A DNA stretch of 60,000 nt from Lineus longissimus (taxonomy: Eukaryota > Nemertea > Pilidiophora > Heteronemertea > Lineidae). Of this stretch, positions 54,301 through 58,073 are shown piece by piece. The notes beneath the pieces are model-generated. The model searched no databases. It had not been told where the DNA came from and saw only the letters and a list, made by a program, of their open reading frames with translations. The stretch spans positions 813,001-873,000 of the forward strand of contig NC_088326.1 in assembly GCF_910592395.1 (NCBI RefSeq), written 5' to 3'. Within the stretch, counting starts at the first letter, position 1, and every line of letters begins with the position of its first letter. The position numbers were made by a program, and so were the translations under genes.

Positions 54301-54589
54301 TATAAACACTTGTGTGAGCAGCATTATATTTACCATCTCCTGCGATGGACTATTTCTTGACCATGGTAAGGGTCACAGACAACACTGATCAATCTACCCT
54401 GTTTCTCTTTCATTAGTTGTTAATTTCTGTTACTCTAGCTTGCATGGATATAAGACTGCCAAGTGCTCATGTTGAGGCATGAGCTGATATTTTCAGAAAT
54501 GGTCTTAGATGGGTGAAACTATAGTATATAACCTCATTCTTACCTTGGGTGCCTTTCTGTTTGCATGATGTGAAGATTGCGGGGTGTCT
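169..54589 (-). CDS. KIF13: KIF13-type kinesin-3 motor protein (partial gene, 25 exons)
   Basis: Plus-end-directed microtubule motor of the kinesin-3 family, KIF13A/KIF13B/Khc-73 subfamily. Family members carry vesicles and endosomes, and KIF13B/Khc-73 binds the MAGUK protein Dlg through its stalk. Twenty-five exons with GT-AG borders and compatible phases join into about 1298 codons. Numbering from the first visible residue: motor about 1-330 (P-loop GQTGSGKSYT, switch I SSRSH, switch II DLAGSE), neck and coiled coil about 330-430, FHA about 431-513, stalk to about 670, KIF1B-type domain about 690-790 ([18 protein letters not shown]), DUF3694-type region to about 1298. Exon order is from high to low coordinates. 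Vertebrate KIF13 proteins are about 1800 residues, so roughly 50 N-terminal and 450-500 C-terminal residues are outside the window. No frameshift or stop interrupts the visible frame. KIF13A versus KIF13B cannot be settled here, because the C-terminal CAP-Gly region that marks KIF13B is not in the window. The motor-to-FHA assignment is very secure. Confidence 0.97.
379..659 (-). other. KIF13 intron
   Basis: Intron between the two lowest-coordinate KIF13 exons. It holds no recognisable feature beyond its splice sites. Confidence 0.85.
660..1000 (-). CDS. KIF13: KIF13 exon: [25 protein letters not shown]
   Basis: 341-bp exon reading [78 protein letters not shown] and RMKKRMSKA. All blocks match the KIF13A/B tail. 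Acceptor TTTCCAG, donor GTAAGT. Confidence 0.98.
1157..1339 (-). CDS. KIF13: KIF13 exon: helix to [21 protein letters not shown]
   Basis: 183-bp exon with [40 protein letters not shown] and [26 protein letters not shown] is conserved in KIF13. The exon ends one base into an alanine codon. Acceptor CTCTTACAG, donor GTAAGG. Confidence 0.95.
1498..1874 (-). CDS. KIF13: KIF13 exon: DUF3694-type region ([15 protein letters not shown])
   Basis: The largest KIF13 exon here (377 bp). It runs [54 protein letters not shown], then SVGCI and [18 protein letters not shown] to [13 protein letters not shown]. This is the DUF3694-type kinesin-3 region and the following helix. Acceptor TTTTTCAG, donor GTGATT. 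Confidence 0.97.
2061..2215 (-). CDS. KIF13: KIF13 exon: [15 protein letters not shown]
   Basis: 155-bp exon reading [20 protein letters not shown] and [20 protein letters not shown], ending SLLDR across the junction. [19 protein letters not shown] is a KIF13 tail signature. Acceptor TTTCAAG, donor GTAGGT. Confidence 0.96.
2561..2728 (-). CDS. KIF13: KIF13 exon: [21 protein letters not shown]
   Basis: 168-bp exon, 56 codons, with [20 protein letters not shown], then [36 protein letters not shown] is a kinesin-3 tail hallmark. Acceptor CTTTCAG, donor GTAAGT. Confidence 0.96.
2869..3021 (-). CDS. KIF13: KIF13 exon: [12 protein letters not shown] plus acidic linker
   Basis: 153-bp exon, 51 codons: [20 protein letters not shown], then an acidic linker containing [13 protein letters not shown], then [14 protein letters not shown] matches KIF13; the linker is variable in the family. 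Acceptor CTTTTCAG, donor GTAAGT. Confidence 0.93.
3123..3269 (-). CDS. KIF13: KIF13 exon: KIF1B-type domain ([19 protein letters not shown])
   Basis: 147-bp exon, 49 codons, with [39 protein letters not shown] and GE. This is the most conserved non-motor block of KIF13/KIF1. Acceptor TTCCACAG, donor GTGAGT. Confidence 0.97.
3270..6194 (-). other. KIF13 intron with poly(A)/poly(T) palindrome
   Basis: About 2.9 kb with no coding exon recognised on either strand. It contains a GTAA microsatellite near 4466-4481 and a cluster of related T-rich segments with the shared word TTTGGGGACA (4640-4970) around a palindrome. Small open frames here show no family resemblance. Confidence 0.75.
4871..4927. 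repeat. Perfect inverted repeat with A/T homopolymer core
   Basis: CCCCAAAATAG on the left is exactly mirrored as CTATTTTGGGG on the right, flanking an A-run that meets a T-run. The whole segment can fold into a nearly loopless hairpin of about 28 bp. Confidence 0.93.
6195..6341 (-). CDS. KIF13: KIF13 exon: KIF1B-type domain start (donor uncertain)
   Basis: Codes for [38 protein letters not shown] and [21 protein letters not shown] and VW-EKFENK-IDMR-MY are KIF13 landmarks. The acceptor TTCTTCAG at 6342 is clear. The donor is not: GTAGAG after 6195 and GTTTGT after 6156 both keep the frame, the second adding 13 residues. I chose 6195 as the better donor. Confidence 0.85.
6342..6656 (-). other. 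KIF13 intron
   Basis: 315-bp intron between two stalk/KIF1B-domain exons. Nothing else is recognised in it. Confidence 0.85.
6657..6819 (-). CDS. KIF13: KIF13 exon: [11 protein letters not shown] to [13 protein letters not shown]
   Basis: 163-bp exon with [40 protein letters not shown] and [33 protein letters not shown] is strongly conserved in KIF13. Donor GTAGGG. Confidence 0.96.
6982..7156 (-). CDS. KIF13: KIF13 exon: stalk coiled coil with Pro/Ser insert
   Basis: 175-bp exon reading [20 protein letters not shown], then a Ser/Pro-rich insert ([16 protein letters not shown]), then [21 protein letters not shown] and QWAQERE are KIF13 stalk landmarks. In KIF13B the stalk binds MAGUK proteins. 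Acceptor TTTGCAG, donor GTACGC. Confidence 0.92.
7279..7416 (-). CDS. KIF13: KIF13 exon: post-FHA stalk ([14 protein letters not shown])
   Basis: 138-bp exon with [20 protein letters not shown] and [19 protein letters not shown]. It matches the KIF13 segment DPIQ-A-V-LEKKHQ-EKQ, the start of the stalk. Donor GTAACG. Confidence 0.93.
7605..7714 (-). CDS. KIF13: KIF13 exon: FHA domain, second half
   Basis: 110-bp exon completing [20 protein letters not shown] and [18 protein letters not shown]. The conserved FHA asparagine is in VNG, and [16 protein letters not shown] is a kinesin-3 FHA signature. Acceptor TTTGCAG, donor GTAAGT. Confidence 0.96.
7807..7943 (-). CDS. KIF13: KIF13 exon: FHA domain, first half
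   Basis: 137-bp exon with [32 protein letters not shown] and VVPLEGA. The FHA core residues GR and the PEHC turn are present. Acceptor TTGCAG, donor GTGAGC. Confidence 0.95.
8043..8563. repeat. Minisatellite with ~23-bp units in a 3-unit higher-order pattern
   Basis: Units of the form AAATGGCTGGGNACTC followed by short variants. Three subtypes (TACTCCTTTCT, AACTCGTTTGCT, AAGTCCTTAGCT) recur in the same order, making a higher-order unit of about 70 bp repeated about seven times with small deletions. Confidence 0.95.
10307..10758. repeat. 21-bp minisatellite (GTCTGACCTTGGCCATCTT)n
   Basis: About 21 units of 21 bp or close variants. Because 21 is a multiple of three, several frames stay open on both strands; one plus-strand frame (10016-10648) reads VSDLGHL over and over. 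This is the expected result of the period and not evidence for a gene. Confidence 0.95.
11419..11771. repeat. 151-bp tandem duplication
   Basis: The segment starting CAAGGCTGCTATGACC at 11478 recurs at 11629 almost unchanged. A more diverged partial copy (TGTGCATTTGGCA through GACCTTGGCAAC) precedes it from about 11420. Confidence 0.93.
14120..14400. repeat. Diverged ~92-bp tandem repeat
   Basis: Blocks starting CTAATGGTCA at 14120 and 14210 and CTAATGATTA at 14304 share the order of short words (AACACACC, CTTCAAA/CCTCAAA, CAATACTGACTG-like). Old tandem duplication, not coding. Confidence 0.6.
17290..17840. repeat. Diverged 145-180-bp tandem repeat, about four units
   Basis: CCTTG starts recur near 17309, 17491, 17635 and 17806, each followed by a G-rich word, then TTTGAAATATCGACTG-like sequence and AATGCCATATG, and each preceded by TTAAGTAGCAAG-like sequence. 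Old and highly diverged. Confidence 0.7.
21879..22095. repeat. ~65-bp tandem repeat with internal A/T tracts
   Basis: GTGGGCTTGCTAAATGAC starts at 21879 (variant), 21942, 22009 and 22077. Each unit carries a long A-run meeting a T-rich stretch and then GGCCATTTTGAGTGC. The A/T tracts vary in length between units. Confidence 0.93.
27252..27490. repeat. Diverged 148-bp duplication
   Basis: AAACACACCAATATGGT and the surrounding ~80 bp (TTTGAGTC-GATCG-AGAT, AATAAGTCTTTA, GGGATATCA) occur at 27254 and again at 27402 with scattered substitutions. Confidence 0.75.
29224..29434. repeat. 20-bp minisatellite in alternating A/B order
   Basis: About ten units of GATGTGCTGGGCAGGGTNGC. GTGGC and GTCGC variants alternate almost perfectly, giving a 40-bp higher-order unit. 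All three plus frames and the minus strand stay open across it, which is a product of the repeat and not a protein. Confidence 0.95.
29831..29965 (-). CDS. KIF13: KIF13 exon: linker before FHA ([19 protein letters not shown])
   Basis: 135-bp exon, 45 codons: [20 protein letters not shown] and then [20 protein letters not shown] plus [19 protein letters not shown] is the kinesin-3 strand leading into the FHA domain. It is an isolated exon with introns of about 5.0 kb upstream and 21.9 kb downstream. Acceptor TTTCAG, donor GTAAGG. Confidence 0.97.
29966..34988 (-). other. KIF13 intron (5.0 kb)
   Basis: Intron between the coiled-coil exon and the LVNLNADP exon. No gene, long repeat or RNA gene recognised; only short open frames and a weak ~80-bp repeat of ACCAGCACTAAATC-like words near 33540-33720. 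Confidence 0.75.
34989..35099 (-). CDS. KIF13: KIF13 exon: neck coiled coil
   Basis: 111-bp exon, 37 codons. It contains [20 protein letters not shown] and LTETERIHA, matching the KIF13 coiled coil before the FHA linker (E-x-L-x-x-MTxTWEEKL). Acceptor TCTTCAG, donor GTAGGT. Confidence 0.95.
35100..35582 (-). other. KIF13 intron
   Basis: 483-bp intron between the neck exon and the coiled-coil exon. Nothing else recognised. Confidence 0.85.
35583..35795 (-). CDS. KIF13: KIF13 exon: end of motor and neck
   Basis: 213-bp exon, 71 codons: [58 protein letters not shown] and a short coiled coil to [26 protein letters not shown] separates KIF13 from KIF1, which has RAKQI-type sequence here. Donor GTGAGG. 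Confidence 0.98.
36094..36205 (-). CDS. KIF13: KIF13 exon: [14 protein letters not shown] to VLTWLLK
   Basis: 112-bp exon completing [18 protein letters not shown], followed by a [20 protein letters not shown] segment and [16 protein letters not shown] is a conserved motor alpha-helix of kinesin-3. Acceptor TGTTTCAG, donor GTAAGT. Confidence 0.97.
36206..36507 (-). other. KIF13 intron
   Basis: 302-bp intron between the switch II exon and the [14 protein letters not shown] exon. Nothing else recognised. Confidence 0.85.
36508..36620 (-). CDS. KIF13: KIF13 exon: switch II (DLAGSE)
   Basis: 113-bp exon reading [20 protein letters not shown], then [24 protein letters not shown] is kinesin switch II, and [10 protein letters not shown] leads into the relay helix. 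Acceptor TTTTTAG, donor GTAAGT. The exon ends two bases into the lysine codon of NINK. Confidence 0.97.
38321..38465. repeat. 49-bp tandem repeat, three copies
   Basis: Units begin TCTGCTGTGACAGCTCATCC (and GAGAC variants) at 38321, 38370 and 38419, each ending GACCCTTTCT. Few differences, so moderately young. Confidence 0.93.
39471..39708. repeat. 119-bp tandem duplication, apparently identical copies
   Basis: The block AATTATAGCACAGAGGCC through GACGGCGCCACC occurs at 39471 and again at 39590 with no difference that I can see. This indicates a very recent duplication or gene conversion, or an assembly artefact. Confidence 0.95.
40283..40440 (+). other. Possible 5' exon or decoy acceptor (plus strand)
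   Basis: A good acceptor (CCATTATTTCAG) ends at 40282, but no strong donor follows before the next candidate exon. An unpaired GTAAGT donor at 39960 (after GAAAAT) would fit a still earlier leader exon ending at 39959. The end given here is approximate. Confidence 0.2.
40478..40569 (+). other. Candidate 5' untranslated exon (plus strand)
   Basis: A 92-bp segment bounded by a strong pyrimidine tract and TTTCAG acceptor and by a GTAAGT donor. It lies upstream of the mucin-like frame on the same strand. One frame is open inside it, but joining it to the next candidate exon meets a TAG, so it is more likely untranslated leader than coding. It could instead belong to a non-coding transcript. Confidence 0.4.
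40703..40760 (+). other. Candidate 5' untranslated exon (plus strand)
   Basis: A 58-bp segment between a TCTTTTCAG acceptor and a GTGAGA donor, 133 bp after the previous candidate exon. Stops occur in the continuing frame, so it is probably untranslated leader. The acceptor that would join it to the mucin-like exon is not clear; TCGATAGCAG ending near 41925 is a weak candidate. Confidence 0.35.
41127..41395. repeat. ~18-bp minisatellite (AGGCAATCAGGATTCTTC)n
   Basis: About a dozen units: a core of five near-identical copies (41220-41330) flanked by decayed ones with spacer insertions. It lies 0.6-0.9 kb before the mucin-like start codon, within its likely leader intron or promoter region. 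Confidence 0.9.
41995..46233 (+). CDS. Mucin-like single-pass type I membrane protein, nested antisense in KIF13 intron
   Basis: An intronless frame of 1412 codons whose family I do not recognise. What is seen: a hydrophobic signal peptide (about 1-29, cleavage likely near SQA-EN); a charged, helix-prone segment (about 30-115) ending in RLRR before S116, a furin-type site; a long Ser/Thr/Pro-rich ectodomain with no cysteine; seven 20-residue repeats (1065-1204); a transmembrane helix about 1321-1345 ([20 protein letters not shown]); and a 67-residue tail with a basic stop-transfer ([12 protein letters not shown]), an acidic patch (DVDDPEEGD) and C-terminal TEL, a class I PDZ ligand. The ATG has A at -3, and an in-frame TAA lies 9 nt upstream, which fixes the start unless an intron intervenes. 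This is the architecture of heavily O-glycosylated surface mucins or adhesion proteins. The frame lies on the strand opposite KIF13, within an 11.5 kb intron. Coding status is very likely from length and architecture; function is inferred only. Confidence 0.9.
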   Translation: MKLITSFAKICVYFGIVCVTCCLICSQAENLEDDSNMNSGVSYQDLQRTNQGSNFGDIVLKVIQNLRQNQTFYSLLRLKGLNSKPAQQLLRQSEVLRQYGSLREYDSDRSRRLRRSVEDDSLQKLGEKNVASADFLGKDTKLAKGEGSGTETGSMSEMLAEQEPESQIPTPSDMGQTTSPIKYNTESGAKDLNVDKAGGEVEVKSELVKTTSVPGFGTVTSDSQRGSAKQDNPTLMISTTPANVYSTPTAATRGQQLGPKTTSEQTTIAPKIEKTEIKKSDANFDKNAKEDIRKYNYTNSGTVLSGPTSVTVTQLDSEVGTTVVIHENRPGTDVNRPTMTTVKAEERMPTEGSGDPVSMDSNMKTESLELTTPTSVETPVQSESTDILATIPNTPKAVTKSTVPTGTNPVQTTTPPIVIFDAIMNPTDTSPTAAAATSSPSAAVPTAVTKTGELSLVTKTTPLSNSTDVQSTEHTMTKPAVKEIVVRTDPPDTTEIVELVQPRATDQTLPKETTTAVITKTIPEDGPILANSSNVIHPTKTGPGISIVATKSASEKLNEEPKRTVRTTSDIRTRTIALSEIVTDSNFFQSLNYIHITTSVSSQSPTFGIISTSNPSRTSRTIGFTATSSVSPIAVKSLMPSKTGGATVTEHLNSVIKSSQSGYTAPTMTQLLESSLKDLDSIVPTTPGTQTLSYSETPTIRATEEESPAVHVSPVQTSKVVETSRVVPSRRLSTITSPTPFGMTTPSGSSLSTTAWVPDIEATRLFVTSSSRSLSDFETMPTPILTSSSGSDGSMTLGITDATPSVTSRSQTPPFIIFDGTVIETAHFKIKSSRLEPSNTLTPTASSEIFAESLFLQLTPSHQETLTSTLSNSANIVSRLLTTSTESPILLTKTLSPSFTIPAISPSTTVIIDPQTTDSSFYQSTESSRTLIIPTSHSASEPLLTPIFSQSVTASSEIINTYAEPLVPSTPIFTNYLSQTTANLETSSSSVLKSVISATPSFSASDIETTPLTSQMAGTSFKSSSTIQGTMLDISPTRTMSPSSGVIRSSVQSVSPTLSQTVTVSPTVLLPTESSGTSTEPSTASVTVLPPTESSGTSTEPSTASVTVPPPTESSGTSIEPSTASVTVLPPTESSGTSTEPSTASVTVLPPTESSGTSIEPSTASVTVLLPTESSGTSTEPSTASVTVPPPTESTGTSNEPSTASVTVVTPAVTNSTTSSPSTSESLLSKSTTKTSTTVSPPSSATETTESLTTESSTTVVPPSSSAKTTQTPPPRSSNTVPGGKTTKVTTQNTVTVIVNTTDISKPRNETLAKASMSTTTIVGIAVGSIMGFWIILGPIVCFLCRMKDKAKDRRNRPYDVDDPEEGDFFLRDYVATHLARSRPTNFQNQQSDRYSMDVFTHIENGVMKTEL
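45187..45606 (+). repeat. 60-bp tandem repeat, 7 copies, coding (20-aa mucin repeat)
   Basis: Seven contiguous 60-bp units inside the mucin-like frame, each coding a 20-residue unit of the type [20 protein letters not shown], half of it Ser/Thr. A degenerate eighth unit follows. Units differ by single substitutions (LPP/PPP/LLP, STE/SIE/SNE) and the frame is kept throughout, as in mucin VNTR domains. Confidence 0.97.
47055..47060 (+). terminator. Possible polyadenylation signal for the mucin-like gene
   Basis: AATAAA about 820 bp after the TGA stop, the first canonical hexamer I see downstream on this strand. It would give a 3' untranslated region of about 840 nt. There is no support beyond the motif. 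Confidence 0.3.
47459..47535 (+). mobile_element. tRNA-like SINE head or tRNA pseudogene, copy 1
   Basis: GGTCCCAGTGGTCTAGGGG resembles a tRNA 5' half with a polymerase III A box (TGGTCTAGGGG) and a short D-stem (GTC...GAC). GGGTGTAAACCC 50 bp later sits where the B box/T-arm would be, but has lost the TTCGA core. T-rich sequence follows. It is too decayed to be a working tRNA; a SINE fragment is the better reading. Confidence 0.4.
47799..47875 (+). mobile_element. tRNA-like SINE head or tRNA pseudogene, copy 2
   Basis: Second copy of the same unit (GTCCCTGTGGTCTAGGGG, then GGGTGTAAACCC), about 340 bp after the first, with a few substitutions and a longer T-tract behind it. It arose with the surrounding tandem duplication rather than by a separate insertion. 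Confidence 0.4.
48104..48238 (-). CDS. KIF13: KIF13 exon: switch I ([10 protein letters not shown])
   Basis: 135-bp exon, exactly 45 codons: [20 protein letters not shown], then [20 protein letters not shown] and DRESS. SSRSH is kinesin switch I, which senses the gamma phosphate. Acceptor CTTTCAG, donor GTAAGT. The intron after this exon is about 11.5 kb and contains the antisense mucin-like gene. Confidence 0.97.
48239..48659 (-). other. KIF13 intron
   Basis: 421-bp intron between the VDGLSQL exon and the switch I exon. Nothing else recognised. Confidence 0.85.
48660..48747 (-). CDS. KIF13: KIF13 exon: [19 protein letters not shown]
   Basis: 88-bp exon with the kinesin-3 segment [13 protein letters not shown] and then [12 protein letters not shown]. 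Acceptor CTTTCAG, donor GTATGT. It joins in frame on both sides. Confidence 0.96.
48964..49150 (-). CDS. KIF13: KIF13 exon: P-loop to [11 protein letters not shown]
   Basis: 187-bp exon starting in the P-loop ([20 protein letters not shown]) and running to [20 protein letters not shown]. Both segments are standard kinesin motor motifs. It ends on two bases of a glycine codon completed by the next exon. Donor GTGAGT. Confidence 0.97.
49337..49429 (-). CDS. KIF13: KIF13 exon: motor domain up to the P-loop
   Basis: Codes for [17 protein letters not shown] and then [13 protein letters not shown]. The exon ends inside the first glycine codon after GQT, so the nucleotide-binding P-loop GQTGSGKSYT is split between this exon and the next. 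Acceptor CTTTTCAG, donor GTAAGT. Confidence 0.96.
49430..50676 (-). other. KIF13 intron
   Basis: 1.25-kb intron in the motor domain, after the IFAFDH exon. Short open frames only; nothing recognised. Confidence 0.85.
50677..50734 (-). CDS. KIF13: KIF13 exon: motor domain, [11 protein letters not shown] strand
   Basis: 58-bp exon reading [19 protein letters not shown], with one base (G) carried into the next exon. The [11 protein letters not shown] motif is characteristic of the KIF13 subgroup of kinesin-3. Acceptor TTTTCAG, donor GTAAGT. Confidence 0.93.
50735..54543 (-). other. KIF13 intron (3.8 kb)
   Basis: Intron after the KAPK exon. It contains one diverged duplication near 53.3-53.7 kb. 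No gene recognised on either strand. Confidence 0.75.
53310..53685. repeat. Diverged ~220-bp tandem duplication
   Basis: Two blocks share word order: CTATTGAA/TTATTGAAGA, GGAATTTTCAGATTAAATTCC versus GGAATTTTTAGATTGAATTCC, ATGGATATTAACTGA versus TTGGATATTTAGCTGA, and CATCAAACA versus TATCAAACA. Old, non-coding. Confidence 0.75.
54544..54589 (-). CDS. KIF13: KIF13 exon: variable loop before the IFAFDH strand
   Basis: Short 46-bp exon read as one split base plus [15 protein letters not shown]. It has a strong pyrimidine tract plus CAG acceptor and a GTAAGA donor. It joins in frame to the next exon, giving [15 protein letters not shown], which matches the KIF13 pattern of a basic linker before the conserved FAFD strand. 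This is the most upstream exon I can find; the start codon and VRVRP strand are missing. Confidence 0.8.
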
Positions 54590-56884
54590 CTGAAAATACA
54601 AGATAAGTAAGTTTAGTTTGTATGAAGAGAAACCCGACAGATAATGCCCTCCACATCTTTTATGTTTTTCAACTTGCTCCAGAGATGGCGCTGTGGACTC
54701 GCTCGTGTGCAACAATCAAGTTGAAAAGCATGTCGCCTGAAAGCAAATCTTGGTTCTTCAACATTTGCAGGCACATAGCCAGCGTTTGGTTGTGGGGGGG
54801 GGGGGGACAAACACCTCTTTTGTCTTCCATCAGTCAAAAGATCAGCCAAAATCTGCTTGAAAAGCACACTTTTGATGACCCTCCCACAGCATCTGCCTTG
54901 ATTCAAATACACATCAGATATCCTAAATAACAAGATGTACGCAGATACATTTTTAGAGAATATGAAAAAAAATTATATCAAAAATGTGACGACTCGGCAA
55001 ATACCACCTGACACACATAGAGATGTTCACAAGTATTCTGAATCTGAATTGTTTGCAGTATTCAAACACACGCAAAACAACACAAAAATACACAATGGCT
55101 GAAGTGCCCTGCCTTTTTTTCAACGTCTGTCAAAATTGAATATTCTGAACTATAAATCATTCATGACGATGAGCCACAGCCTCAATCACTGAAAAAAACA
55201 GCGACTAAAAACAGACTATGAACAGATGGAAGAAGACAACTCAATCAGCTCTGAGTACACTCTTTATAATTTCTGATCATCACATCTAAGACACTGCATC
55301 TAATTGTTGCTTTGAATGCTAGCAACGCTACGATACCAGCTAATCTCGCTCACTCCTGACGACTAATTGACAGATGTGACGTCAACGTAATTCTCCCCAT
55401 AGCAGCAGATGACGACATATTAGATAATGCATACACGACAACACTCCCGCCAAAACACACTTCAAAGTCACCACAATCTTGCAGTCACAATCGTAAAATC
55501 GTTAGTCAACTTGATCAAAAATTCATCACAGGTATTTGAGTAATCACCCAAAGAATGCTATAGTTTGCCATTCATTCAGTACTGTGTTTGTTTTGGGTGA
55601 ATAATTCATTCATTATGCCTGTGGAGAGTACTTCAGTATCAATAGGCCTCTAGAGGATGACTGTGGGACATATATCGGACAAGGTATATATCAAATTTTC
55701 ATTTTGGGAACCAATAATTTACTTTTTTGTGTGAAAATTTGATGAGAATATTAATTTTAAATGAATGACATGCAAAAAGAACTAGGTTTCTCTGTATAGT
55801 GTTTTCACATTCAGCCATGTTGGAATGTTGGAGGGTTAGAACAATGATTTGTCGTGCCTGACTTAACTGAATCAAATGGTGTCAAGTGTCATGATCATTT
55901 GGGCTTGCTTTCTTTTGTCTGTCCCTTTAGCATGGCAGGTGATGAAGTCATGTCAAACCACTCTGTGGTCAGACCAGGTTTCTTGACTTTTCAGCAATCA
56001 TGAGTCTGTCCGAGAACTGAATAATGAGACAGATAAATGGACACTGAAATGGATAAGTCCGGGTCGTTGACCCTTTATGGCCGCATCATCATCAAGGACA
56101 GCAATCAATCAATCGTCTCTTATCTCTCTACAGAGACCAAACCAAGCACATTCGAGCCAATTCTGTTTCCGAACCCAGGGGCACTAAGCCAATTGTACTG
56201 AATACCACCTACTTTATATGCGGCGTACCAGGAATGGCCGAACAGGTTCCAATAATGGCGTCGACACTGACAAGAAGAAGGAAGATTTATCACCCTCTTC
56301 ATTTACAGTGTAGCAGGAAATAACCGAACGCTTCTGATAATGGTGTTGTCGTCCACAAGAATGACGGATGGACCAGACTTACATGTAATTAGGAATTTCG
56401 TCACTCCATGAGATGACATAGTCGCATGCAACTGGTCGCCCCCCCTTGGATCCGCACCTAAAATGTACCCACACAACTTATCCTCAAGGTACCTCCCTTA
56501 TGTGAGGATTGGTGCAAAATGATATTCAATGCGCAATAGCACGTCATGGCTGCTTGCCCTACCTCTACCCAAATCTCGCAAAGAACGCTTTTAAGGAAAA
56601 AGCTCAAACTTCAGGTTTCTGATGAAGACCATGTCATCTGTCACCGAATCCTCCCCACAGACATCACACGCCATGTAACAAATTGGATCCTATCCTATCG
56701 TGGCCGCTCACGTAACTTTCAAGGGATGACGAGAATGCTTTTTTAGCGGCTCGTTCATAACACTGAATCTCTCCGGGCTGCTTGGAGGTTACGGATAATG
56801 AAAGAATCATTATTATTGCGTTGTAGAAAGTTAGGAAGGAGCTGGTCTTTTAGCACCTCGAAGGTTTCTGCACTGATATTGCGC

Positions 56885-56994
56885 GATATGAATAAAGACT
56901 AGCAAATGCTTTTATCTAAAACTCCATGTACATTTACACTAGACCTTCCTGTACAAAATTGAAGTAAAAGCATTTGCTGGTCTTTATTCATATC
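56885..56994. repeat. Hairpin-forming inverted repeat, 30-bp arms
   Basis: The left arm (56885-56914, GATATGAATAAAGACTAGCA...) and right arm (56965-56994) are reverse complements with one mismatch. The 50-nt loop contains two TGTACA words that can pair with each other and extend the fold. No flanking target-site duplication seen. Could be a small MITE, a microRNA-like precursor, or a chance inverted duplication. Confidence 0.9.
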
Positions 56995-57826
56995 ACCCAT
57001 TGCATTGTCATAACATGATTATCAATGGGATCTTGTGAGTTTTTCCGTGAAACAGTTTGGTGTTGAGTTCTGTGGTACTGCCAGTTTCATCTTACCATAG
57101 CTACCTCTTGTTTTTGGAACGGTTTCCAGCCTTTCCATGAGAACTCTTAAAGTACCACTAGTCAGTCAGGAAATTCAGGCTGGGCATCTACTCTACATCG
57201 ATACTTTCAGTTTGACTCACTTCCCGAAACAATTCCTCAAGTGACATCTTCAGTCCAAAATGTCATAAGGACCACTCGTCCCCATTACAACACATCGTTA
57301 CACCGACAAGTACCGCCATGTTGATTCACCATGCAGTCACTCAAACAGCGGAGTTGGCTGCATCTAAATCGTGGCATTCTCGATAGCTCGCTACTTCATT
57401 AAAGGTGAGTCAACACCACGGAAACGTCGTGTCATTTTGACGGAAACGCTACTTTGGAATATCGTTTAAGATCATAGCACACAAGAACCTGAATCTCTCG
57501 TCCTATGCATCTACGATATCAATGGGCATTGATGAATACAAGTGCATAAAAGCACACGAGTGATTGCGCAATAACCATAAAGACAGCGCAGTCATCATGA
57601 GACACATCAAGTGCTTTGCTGTGTACTGTTGATGGAGTTCTTCAATCCAGTTGATTGCGTGAAATGTGCACTTCAATTGTCTGGAGTATCTTATAATCAA
57701 TTTGAGTAGTCTTGGTTCTGTTACAGTAACCACTTGTTTTAACCCGAAGAGGACTAGCCTTGAACATTTCCGCTGCGATTTTCAGGTCAAGATTATCATT
57801 CCTTCCTTAGGGTAGCAAACAAGCAG

Positions 57827-57856
57827 ACCGATATGAAAAGTGTTTTTCATATCGGT
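57827..57856. repeat. Perfect 13-bp inverted repeat with 4-nt loop
   Basis: ACCGATATGAAAA, loop GTGT, TTTTCATATCGGT. A perfect short hairpin on either strand. Confidence 0.95.
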
Positions 57857-58010
57857 GTGGTCAACGGTACTCAATTGAACTCGGGAATGTGACCATGCAG
57901 ATCACATTTACCAAAAGATAGTGGTGTCGCACATCACATTCCTGAGGGTAGGCCTAACCAATGCTTTCACGGAGTCAGCTTAAGCCGTTCAACTATGACA
58001 CCGGCTGCAA

Positions 58011-58073
58011 GGGCTCTGTAACAACACTGCCCAGGGCTCTGTAACATCACTGCCCAGGGCTCTGTAACAACAC
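58011..58073. repeat. 23-bp tandem repeat, 2.7 copies
   Basis: GGGCTCTGTAACAACACTGC-type units begin at 58011, 58034 and 58057 with one substitution between copies. Confidence 0.93.

Noticed and set aside
54797-54809. G-run near 54797 (and a similar one near 26363) as a G-quadruplex element
   Set aside because: Single homopolymer runs without separated G-tracts; most simply slippage-prone homopolymers.
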